7,414 bases of DNA, from the NCBI GenBank assembly GCA_937907035.1, contig CALCTX010000341.1, positions 1-7,414 on the forward strand, given 5' to 3'. This DNA is from an uncultured Selenomonadales bacterium. Its GTDB lineage: Bacteria > Bacillota_C > Negativicutes > Selenomonadales > Selenomonadaceae. Made by a program: the position numbers and the translations under genes. Shown in pieces: positions 1 to 5,403 of this stretch; within the stretch, counting starts at the first letter, position 1; each line of letters opens with the position of its first letter. Below the pieces are notes generated by a model. The model was not told the DNA's origin. It ran no database searches and worked only from the letters and a program-made list of their open reading frames with translations.

Positions 1-8
1 TTTCCAGT

Positions 9-17
9 GAGTGCTAA
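9..17 (-). promoter_or_regulatory. One arm of a CIRCE (HrcA) operator, cut by the window edge
   Basis: The minus strand reads TTAGCACTC, an exact match to the left arm of the CIRCE consensus TTAGCACTC-N9-GAGTGCTAA. The next eight bases (ACTGGAAA) would be eight of the nine spacer bases, and the second arm would lie just outside the window. CIRCE is bound by the repressor HrcA upstream of hrcA-grpE-dnaK-dnaJ and groES-groEL. Its place just downstream of a good promoter supports the call. Since lepA-hemW is often followed by hrcA, that gene is the first guess. Confidence 0.8.
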
Positions 18-30
18 CTCTCTGATAATG

Positions 31-59
31 ATGATAATACGATAAAGACAAAAAGTCAA
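31..59 (-). promoter_or_regulatory. Sigma-A-type promoter for the gene left of the window
   Basis: On the minus strand, TTGACT (54-59) is separated by 17 bases from TATCAT (31-36). An overlapping TATTAT (34-39) is also present, but at a poorer 14-base spacing. The flanks are AT-rich. Transcription would begin near 24-25 and run leftward into a CIRCE arm that starts about eight bases downstream. This is the usual arrangement of HrcA-controlled heat-shock promoters. The regulated gene lies outside the window. Confidence 0.75.
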
Positions 60-87
60 TATGTATTTAATAATTATTTTTTTACAT

Positions 88-127
88 AAAAAACTGTTGC
101 ACGAGGAAACTTTTCATCATGCAACAG
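88..127 (-). terminator. Intrinsic terminator of the lepA-hemW-MGMT unit
   Basis: On the minus strand an 11-bp stem (CTGTTGCATGA / TCGTGCAACAG, one U-G pair) closes a 12-base loop and runs into six Ts. It lies 36 bases beyond the stop of the MGMT-like gene and 29 bases before the next promoter. On the plus strand the stem has no T-run, so it acts leftward only. Confidence 0.9.
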
Positions 128-162
128 CTATCAATATTATTATATTTTCACAGTTATCTTTA

Positions 163-483
163 TTATATGTCAAATTCTTCAGGCTGCCATTGATAATGTT
201 CTAAAGCAACCTTGTGGCCCGTAACAGTGATTCCTTCTGCAGACAGTCTCTTTTTTTGTATTTCTGCACCGCCCATCCCAAAATTCACTGCCAGTTCTCC
301 ATTTCTGTTTACCACCCGATGGCAGGGAACCTTGACCGGATCGCGATTCTGATGTAAAGCGTTACCGACTGCCCGAGCGCACTTTGGTTGCCCCAACATT
401 TTGGCTATCTGCCCATAAGTAGCGACTCTGCCTCGCGGTATTTCCGCTGTAATGGCAAATACTCTTTCCCGAAAATTCACCAT
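163..483 (-). CDS. MGMT-family protein (methylated-DNA cysteine methyltransferase domain), single domain
   Basis: The 106-residue product matches only the DNA-binding/active-site domain of O6-alkylguanine-DNA alkyltransferases. The N-terminal domain found in Ada-C, Ogt and human MGMT is missing. Visible landmarks are ATYGQIA with the Tyr expected to help flip the base (Tyr23), the helix-turn-helix segment ARAVGNAL with the Arg finger (Arg37), and the active-site motif PCHRVV with acceptor Cys54. An intact Cys separates it from alkyltransferase-like (ATL) proteins, in which Trp or Ala replaces it. It could therefore accept alkyl groups from damaged guanine, although short proteins of this kind are poorly studied and may instead act as damage sensors. 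The gene starts 24 bases after the hemW stop and is the last of the lepA unit, with a terminator 36 bases past its end. Family is certain; enzymatic activity is inferred. Confidence 0.88.
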   Translation of the reverse strand: MVNFRERVFAITAEIPRGRVATYGQIAKMLGQPKCARAVGNALHQNRDPVKVPCHRVVNRNGELAVNFGMGGAEIQKKRLSAEGITVTGHKVALEHYQWQPEEFDI

Positions 484-487
484 ACTG

Positions 488-494
488 CCACCTT
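488..494 (-). promoter_or_regulatory. Ribosome binding site that sets the MGMT-like gene start
   Basis: AAGGTGG on the minus strand lies four bases before the ATG at 483. The in-frame ATG at 498 and TTG at 501 have no such site, and using them would place this sequence inside the gene. Confidence 0.7.
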
Positions 495-507
495 CCATCA
501 ATAATTA

Positions 508-1629
508 TCACAAAATAAACTCAGCAAAAGCTACATTGCCGTATTTCATTCCTAATTCTGTCAACACAAAAGAATGTTCCGTCTCATTAAGCAGTTTTTG
601 TGCCTTTAACTTTTCAATCTGTTTTCCATAAATGCTTTCAATATCGCAGCCAAATCGTAATGCAAATTTTGCTTTATCAATCCCGGCAGTAGTGCGCAAC
701 GCCAAAAAACAATATTCCGCCAGCTGATTATCACGTGTTGCCGGCTCAGCCTCTTTCAACGGCAAAATACCGGCAGTTATTTTTCTAATATATTCAGGAA
801 TATCCATCGGGTTAAAGAATCTTTGCCCTGCAATATACGAATGCGCCGCCGCGCCAATCCCGAAGTAAGGTTTGTCCTGCCAATAACCCAGATTATGCCG
901 GCTCTCAAAACCTGTTTTTGAAAAATTGGAAATCTCATAACGATAATAACCATGCCGAGGCAATTCATTCATAATATGATCATACATTTTTTCAGCCGTT
1001 TCTTCGTCCGGAAGTAACAGCTTTCCTTGTTCACTCAGGCGGTGAAATACCGTCCCTTCTTCCAGCTGCAACCCATAAATTGAAATATGTTCTGTTCCGC
1101 ACCCAACAGCTTCATGAACATCCTGCCGGACATCATTCAATGTTTCACCTGGCAAAGCATATATTATATCAATATTAACATTGTCAAAGCCCGCCTTTCG
1201 AGCCATTTGTACTGCCATCCGGGCTTCATCTGCAGTATGGATCCGGCCTATTTTTTTTAACCTTCTGTCATCAAAGCTTTGCACTCCTATGCTTAATCGA
1301 GTTACGCCCATAGATTTCAAGTTTGACAATAATTCCAATGAAACCGTTGCCGGATTTGCTTCAACTGTAAATTCAGTCCCCGCATCACAAAACGGCTGCA
1401 AAGCACCAACAATCTGATAAAGCAAAGAAGGCGGCAGAACTGTAGGAGTTCCTCCGCCAACATAAACAGTTGCTGCTTTATCAAACTCTGCCAACCGCAT
1501 TTTTATTTCCTTCAAAACAGCCGCAGTATAGGATTCCATGTATTTTTCCCGCCCTGCAAATGACGGAAAATCACAATAGAAACATTTTTGCCGACAAAAG
1601 GGAATATGCAGATATATACCTGTTTCCAT
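508..1629 (-). CDS. hemW: Radical SAM heme chaperone HemW
   Basis: HemW belongs to the radical SAM HemN-like family. It is now viewed as a heme-binding chaperone that delivers heme to respiratory proteins rather than as a coproporphyrinogen oxidase. The 373-residue product has the [4Fe-4S] motif CxxxCxxC at Cys12, Cys16 and Cys19. Phe follows two places later (CDF) where true HemN has a fourth Cys (CxC). A GGGTPT SAM-binding motif lies at 58-63, with VEANP at 89-93 and SIGVQSF at 113-119. The HNxxYW motif that marks HemW proteins is at 245-250 (HNLGYW). The C-terminal HemN-type domain is complete. Older databases often call such genes hemN. The ATG is 11 bases after the lepA stop. The lepA-hemW pairing is widely conserved in Firmicutes, where hrcA and the dnaK genes commonly follow. 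Confidence 0.95.
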   Translation of the reverse strand: METGIYLHIPFCRQKCFYCDFPSFAGREKYMESYTAAVLKEIKMRLAEFDKAATVYVGGGTPTVLPPSLLYQIVGALQPFCDAGTEFTVEANPATVSLELLSNLKSMGVTRLSIGVQSFDDRRLKKIGRIHTADEARMAVQMARKAGFDNVNIDIIYALPGETLNDVRQDVHEAVGCGTEHISIYGLQLEEGTVFHRLSEQGKLLLPDEETAEKMYDHIMNELPRHGYYRYEISNFSKTGFESRHNLGYWQDKPYFGIGAAAHSYIAGQRFFNPMDIPEYIRKITAGILPLKEAEPATRDNQLAEYCFLALRTTAGIDKAKFALRFGCDIESIYGKQIEKLKAQKLLNETEHSFVLTELGMKYGNVAFAEFIL

Positions 1630-1636
1630 AACCAAA

Positions 1637-1641
1637 CCTCT
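1637..1641 (-). promoter_or_regulatory. Ribosome binding site that sets the hemW start
   Basis: AGAGG on the minus strand is placed seven bases before the ATG at 1629 and overlaps the last base of the lepA TGA stop. This favours 1629 over the in-frame TTG at 1644 and suggests coupled translation of lepA and hemW. Confidence 0.75.
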
Positions 1642-3437
1642 CAATGTATCTTGAGCACGGCCATAAACGCTTCCTGCGGGAGTTCAACACTTCCAACAGC
1701 CTTCATTCGTTTCTTTCCTTCTTTTTGCTTTTCAAGCAGTTTCCGCTTGCGGGTTATATCACCGCCATAGCACTTGGCAAGTAAATCCTTACGAAAAGCT
1801 CTTACATTTTCCCGGGCCACAATTTTATTACCAACAGCTGCCTGAATCGGAATCTCAAACATCTGCTGTGGGATTATCTCCTTAAGCTTAGCCGCCAGCT
1901 GACGGCCACGATACGGTGCATTATCTGCAAAGACTATAGTTGATAACGCATCAACCGGATCACCGTTCAGCAATATATCCAGTTTGACCAATTTAGCCGG
2001 CTGATAATCTGCCAATTCATAATCAAGCGATGCATAACCGCGCGTCATTGATTTCAGCTGGTCAAAATAGTCATAGATTATTTCACTTAACGGAATATGA
2101 TACACTATCATCACCCGGTTCATATCCAAATAATCCATACTCTTATATTCCCCACGTTTATTTTGTGAAATTTCCATAACTGCACCGACATAATCATTCG
2201 GTACAATAACTGTCGCTTTAACAAACGGCTCTTCAATATAGTCTATTTCCTGTGGCGTCGGAAGCTTTGCCGGATTGTCTACTGCCAAAACTTCACCATC
2301 TGTTTTATGAACATGATAAATAACACTTGGAGCTGTCATAATAAGCTTCAAATGATATTCACGTTCCAGTCGTTCCTGAATAACATCCATGTGCAACAGT
2401 CCCAGGAAACCGCAACGATAGCCAAAGCCAAGTGCTATTGACGTTTCCGGCTCAAATACCAAAGCTGCATCATTAAGCTGTAATTTTTCCAGTGCATCCT
2501 TAAGGTTATCATAATCAGCACTGTCAACCGGATACATACCACAGTAAACCATTGGTGTTACGCCACGATAACCAGGCAATGGTTCTGCAACCGGATTTTC
2601 AACAGAAGTGATCGTATCTCCGACCTGAACATCGCGGACATCCTTGAGGCTGCCTGCTACAAAGCCAACGTCTCCAGCACTTAATTCAGTTACTTCTACC
2701 GGTGCCGGCCGGAAACAGCCTACATCAGTAACATTAAAAACAGTTCCCGCTGCCATCATTTTAAGCTGCATACCTTTTCTTATACAGCCATCCATCACTC
2801 TTATATGCGCAATAACACCTTTATATGAATCAAAATATGAATCAAATATCAATGCTGTAAGCGGCTTTTCTTTATCGCCCGGTGGTTCTGGAATATATTC
2901 AACAATTGCCTCCAGTATTTCATCAATACCAACACCTGTTTTAGCTGAAGCCAGTACTGCATTTGAGGTATCAAGCCCGATAACATCTTCAATTTCTTTT
3001 TTTACTTGTTCCGGTTCAGCACTAGGCAAATCTATCTTATTGATAACCGGAATGATCTCCAGATCATGTTCAAGAGCCATATAAACATTGGCCAATGTCT
3101 GTGCTTCGACCCCCTGCGTGGCATCTACTACCAGCAATGCTCCCTCACAAGCAGCCAAGGACCGCGATACTTCATAAGTAAAATCGACATGTCCCGGCGT
3201 GTCAATAAGGTTGAGCTCATATTCCTCGCCATTTTTAGCAGTATAATTCAAACGTACTGTCTGCGCCTTTATCGTGATACCACGTTCGCGTTCAAGATCC
3301 ATACTGTCAAGTACCTGTTCCGACATCTCACGCTGTGTCAAAGTGCCGGTACGTTCAATAAGGCGATCGGCAATTGTCGATTTTCCATGATCTATATGTG
3401 CGATAATCGAGAAATTACGGATATTTTTCTTTTGCAA
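1641..3437 (-). CDS. lepA: Elongation factor 4 (LepA), ribosome-associated GTPase
   Basis: LepA/EF4 is a translational GTPase related to EF-G. It binds the ribosome, has been linked to back-translocation and to 30S subunit assembly, and associates partly with the membrane. With the TTG start at 3437 it has 598 residues, the usual size. The GTPase motifs are AHIDHGKST at 13-21, RGIT at 52-55, DTPGH at 79-83 (with the catalytic His), NKID at 133-136 and SAK at 164-166. The LepA-specific C-terminal region ends with the hallmark run [20 protein letters not shown] followed by PQEAFMAVL. The start gives the classic N-terminus ([17 protein letters not shown]). The frame stays open 16 codons further upstream to another TTG at 3485, but that would overlap the promoter. 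The gene heads a unit with hemW, whose ribosome binding site touches the lepA stop codon. Confidence 0.97.
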   Translation of the reverse strand: MQKKNIRNFSIIAHIDHGKSTIADRLIERTGTLTQREMSEQVLDSMDLERERGITIKAQTVRLNYTAKNGEEYELNLIDTPGHVDFTYEVSRSLAACEGALLVVDATQGVEAQTLANVYMALEHDLEIIPVINKIDLPSAEPEQVKKEIEDVIGLDTSNAVLASAKTGVGIDEILEAIVEYIPEPPGDKEKPLTALIFDSYFDSYKGVIAHIRVMDGCIRKGMQLKMMAAGTVFNVTDVGCFRPAPVEVTELSAGDVGFVAGSLKDVRDVQVGDTITSVENPVAEPLPGYRGVTPMVYCGMYPVDSADYDNLKDALEKLQLNDAALVFEPETSIALGFGYRCGFLGLLHMDVIQERLEREYHLKLIMTAPSVIYHVHKTDGEVLAVDNPAKLPTPQEIDYIEEPFVKATVIVPNDYVGAVMEISQNKRGEYKSMDYLDMNRVMIVYHIPLSEIIYDYFDQLKSMTRGYASLDYELADYQPAKLVKLDILLNGDPVDALSTIVFADNAPYRGRQLAAKLKEIIPQQMFEIPIQAAVGNKIVARENVRAFRKDLLAKCYGGDITRKRKLLEKQKEGKKRMKAVGSVELPQEAFMAVLKIH

Positions 3438-3444
3438 AATGATC

Positions 3445-3451
3445 TTCCTCT
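3445..3451 (-). promoter_or_regulatory. Ribosome binding site that sets the lepA start
   Basis: AGAGGAA on the minus strand lies seven bases before the TTG at 3435-3437. No comparable site precedes the alternative TTG at 3485, which would also lie upstream of the predicted -10 element. This supports initiation at 3437. Confidence 0.8.
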
Positions 3452-3476
3452 CAATGCTCGTAAATCCATGTCTTTT

Positions 3477-3505
3477 ATCGTACAAAAAATAATCGCATTA
3501 GTCAA
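3477..3505 (-). promoter_or_regulatory. Probable sigma-A promoter of the lepA-hemW unit
   Basis: On the minus strand, TTGACT (3500-3505) is separated by exactly 17 bases from TACGAT (3477-3482). The -35 matches the consensus at five of six positions and the -10 at four of six. It begins two bases past the T-run of the minE terminator, so a new transcript can start immediately. Transcription would begin near 3470, leaving a leader of about 33 bases before the TTG start of lepA. It uses the same -35 hexamer as the promoter at 31-59. Confidence 0.72.
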
Positions 3506-3507
3506 AC

Positions 3508-3544
3508 AAAAAAGAAGACTGCTGAGAATCTGTCAGCAGCCTTC
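3508..3544 (-). terminator. Intrinsic terminator after minE
   Basis: On the minus strand a 12-bp stem (GAAGGCTGCTGA / TCAGCAGTCTTC, one G-U pair) closes a 7-base loop (CAGATTC) and is followed directly by six Ts. It lies 10 bases beyond the minE stop. This is a textbook rho-independent terminator for the leftward mrdA-minCDE transcript, and it separates that operon from lepA. Confidence 0.92.
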
Positions 3545-3554
3545 ATATACTCTA

Positions 3555-3836
3555 TTATACTCTTTTCCCGTTATGCGCAATACTATGAATCGGAACATTT
3601 ACAACCAAGGCATTGGAATCTTCAGCCGATGCTAAACTGATATCCATATCAGCCGGATTGATATCCATATATTTGGAAATAACCTTTATAATATCATTTT
3701 TTAAGTGTTCCATTACTTCCGGTGAAACAGCTGCCCGATCATGAACCAGGATAAACTTGAGGCGCTCTGAAGCATCCTGCGCGGAGCCTTTTTTCTTATC
3801 CGAACCGCCCAACAATTGTTTTAATACACTAAACAT
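3555..3836 (-). CDS. minE: Cell division topological specificity factor MinE
   Basis: MinE stimulates the MinD ATPase and drives MinCD off the membrane, giving the pole-to-pole pattern that confines division to mid-cell. The 93-residue protein begins with an amphipathic, membrane-binding stretch (MFSVLKQLLGG). The anti-MinCD segment SERLKFILVHDR follows at about 23-34 and closely matches the conserved MinE contact helix. The remainder (about 37-90) is the topological specificity domain that forms the dimer. The ATG has a strong AGGAGG ribosome binding site seven bases upstream, and the gene begins 18 bases after minD. It is the last gene of the cell-shape operon, with an intrinsic terminator starting 10 bases past the stop. 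Its presence implies an oscillating or gradient-type Min system rather than a DivIVA/MinJ one. Confidence 0.95.
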   Translation of the reverse strand: MFSVLKQLLGGSDKKKGSAQDASERLKFILVHDRAAVSPEVMEHLKNDIIKVISKYMDINPADMDISLASAEDSNALVVNVPIHSIAHNGKRV

Positions 3837-3854
3837 CGTGACTCCTCCTCGCTC

Positions 3855-4640
3855 TTACTTAAACAAATTCTTCAATTTATCGAAGAAGCCGTCTGTCTTA
3901 AATTCCATAAATGGTACCTGCTCACCGCAAACACGCCTTACAATATTCCGATAAGCCTGACCAGCCTGAGAATCTTCCCACTCAACAACCGGTGTGCCAC
4001 GGTTAGCCGAATCAACTACCTTTTCATCATCCGGCACCTGACCGATACACTCAATTGAAAGAATATCATCAATCGCTGTCATATCAAGCATTGTCCCTTC
4101 TTTAACCATCTGTGGACGAATACGATTGACAACGAGCTTGATCTTGCTCTTCTGATCAGCCTGTAACTTACCAATGATCTTATCAGCATCACGTACTGCC
4201 GAAATTTCCGGCATCGTAACAACGATTGCCCAATCAGCCCCGATAACTGCCGTCTGAAAACCTTGCTCAATCCCGGCCGGACAATCAATAAGGATATAGT
4301 CAAATGAAGCACGCATTTTATTTATCAATTCAGACATCTGTTCCGGTGTTATTGCCGATTTATCAGCGACCTGAGATGTTGGCAATAAGAACAAATTAGG
4401 ATATTTTTTGTGGCGAACCAAGGCTTGTTCATAATTGATATTTTGATTTACAACATCAACCAAGGTATAAACAATCCGCCGTTCCAACCCAAGCAACAGA
4501 TCAAGATTACGCAAACCCGTATCTGTATCGATCAAAACGACCTTTTTCCCCTCCATAGCCAAACCTAATCCTATATTAGCTGTCGTTGTTGTCTTCCCAA
4601 CGCCACCTTTACCGGAGGTGATTACTATTACTTCACTCAT
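3855..4640 (-). CDS. minD: Septum site-determining ATPase MinD
   Basis: MinD is a membrane-associated ATPase of the ParA/Mrp type. ATP-bound dimers sit on the inner membrane, recruit MinC, and are released when MinE stimulates hydrolysis. In 261 residues it shows the deviant Walker A motif SGKGGVGKTTT at 9-19, with signature Lys11 and catalytic Lys16. It has the D-x-D motif at 38-40 (IDTD) and a switch II/Walker B-like DCPAG at 119-123. The last 11 residues (GFFDKLKNLFK) form a short amphipathic helix, the expected membrane-targeting sequence. The ATG lies 10 bases after the minC stop. The nearest ribosome binding site, AAAGG, overlaps the end of minC and is 13 bases from the start, somewhat far, so translational coupling to minC is plausible. 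Identity is firm. Confidence 0.97.
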   Translation of the reverse strand: MSEVIVITSGKGGVGKTTTTANIGLGLAMEGKKVVLIDTDTGLRNLDLLLGLERRIVYTLVDVVNQNINYEQALVRHKKYPNLFLLPTSQVADKSAITPEQMSELINKMRASFDYILIDCPAGIEQGFQTAVIGADWAIVVTMPEISAVRDADKIIGKLQADQKSKIKLVVNRIRPQMVKEGTMLDMTAIDDILSIECIGQVPDDEKVVDSANRGTPVVEWEDSQAGQAYRNIVRRVCGEQVPFMEFKTDGFFDKLKNLFK

Positions 4641-4650
4641 TCTATGAACA

Positions 4651-5316
4651 CTACCTTTCTACTGGTTCGATTACTATTCTACCATCTTTTATTGATGCCC
4701 GCTCTGCAAAATTCGGTTTAGTCATCTGATCAGGAGCCTGTGCGATAAAATTCGCGATCCTGATCTGTACCGGCATCAACCGGTCAGCGATCACAAATGC
4801 GGATGTATCGCCATAGGCACCGGCATGAACAATTCCCCGACAAGTGCCGCGAATATCTATGCTTCCCCCTGCAATTACCTGTGCTCCGGGATTAACATTG
4901 CCACAAATAAGAACTGACCCTTGTGCAGTAACTTCCTGTCCGCTTCGCAATGTATAATCTATAACCGTCATTTCCTGAACTGTATTCTTTGGTGGTTCAG
5001 GCACCGGATCCGGTACTGGCTTCTGCTCAGCCTTTGGCACAACTGCTTCAGGCTTGGAGACCTCTTTAGGAATTTCCGGCTCTGCCTTATGAACTATCAC
5101 TCCAAACTGATGGAACAACTTGACTAGTTTTTCCTCATCTTCATCAGCCAACTGTCCCGGTTGGATCAAAATAGTTGCTCCGCAACGGAAAAAATCTGCT
5201 CCTGAAAGCAATTTACTCTTTATGTCTTTTTCTATGGCTGCATATTCGGCCTGTTTATCAAAAACAAGCGTTATTCCCGCGCGGCCACCTTTAAATTTAA
5301 CTATTTCCTGACTCAT
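4651..5316 (-). CDS. minC: Septum site-determining protein MinC (FtsZ inhibitor)
   Basis: MinC blocks FtsZ polymerisation and is carried to the membrane by MinD, so division is prevented near the poles. The protein has 221 residues. The N-terminal FtsZ-antagonising domain is at about 1-77. A linker at about 78-112 is rich in Pro, Glu and Lys (for example PVPDPVPEPPK). The C-terminal beta-helix domain, which dimerises and binds MinD, is at about 117-191. It shows the family pattern of G-rich turns (GSVLICGNVNPGA, then IRGTCRGIVHAGAYGD) and ends with PVQIRIANFIA. The ATG has a GAGG ribosome binding site five bases upstream. The stop lies 10 bases before minD, consistent with co-transcription with minD and minE. 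Length is typical for the family. Confidence 0.95.
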   Translation of the reverse strand: MSQEIVKFKGGRAGITLVFDKQAEYAAIEKDIKSKLLSGADFFRCGATILIQPGQLADEDEEKLVKLFHQFGVIVHKAEPEIPKEVSKPEAVVPKAEQKPVPDPVPEPPKNTVQEMTVIDYTLRSGQEVTAQGSVLICGNVNPGAQVIAGGSIDIRGTCRGIVHAGAYGDTSAFVIADRLMPVQIRIANFIAQAPDQMTKPNFAERASIKDGRIVIEPVER

Positions 5317-5403
5317 AGCTGCCTCGCAAAAAATATTTTTGTTAGATACCTAGTTTTATTTATTCGCTTAAAAATGTAAAAATCCTGCTTGTAAAAAAAA
5401 TGA
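5317..5403 (-). other. AT-rich mrdA-minC intergenic gap
   Basis: This 87-base gap is very AT-rich. Just after the mrdA stop it has a run of eight Ts on the minus strand, but no GC-rich stem precedes it, so it is not a standard terminator. TTTACA occurs twice as a possible -35, but neither copy has a good -10 at 16-18 bases. A ribosome binding site (GAGG, five bases before the ATG) serves minC. I see no firm promoter, so minCDE is probably co-transcribed with mrdA. A weak internal promoter cannot be excluded. Confidence 0.4.

Noticed and set aside
163..483. Alkyltransferase-like (ATL) protein that binds but cannot repair
   Set aside because: ATL proteins replace the active-site Cys, usually by Trp. 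Here PCHRV is intact, so the non-catalytic label is not supported.
508..1629. Oxygen-independent coproporphyrinogen III oxidase HemN
   Set aside because: The motif is CxxxCxxCxF, without the extra Cys of HemN, and HNxxYW is present, which marks HemW.
2644..3084. Plus-strand open frame of 146 codons opposite lepA
   Set aside because: It is Ser/Pro/Thr-rich low-complexity translation, as expected from the antisense of a coding frame, with no recognisable domain or ribosome binding site of note.
3438..3485. LepA start at the TTG at 3485
   Set aside because: It is upstream of the predicted -10 box and lacks a ribosome binding site. The TTG at 3437 has AGAGGAA at good spacing and gives the family N-terminus.
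3006..3635. Plus-strand open frame of 209 codons across the lepA start, the intergenic region and the minE end
   Set aside because: It lies opposite two firmly identified genes, crosses a terminator and a promoter of the other strand, and its translation resembles no family I know. It is a shadow frame.
5328..5339. Palindromic AAAAATATTTTT upstream of minC as an operator
   Set aside because: A short A/T palindrome is expected by chance in such an AT-rich gap, and no regulator or second copy supports it.
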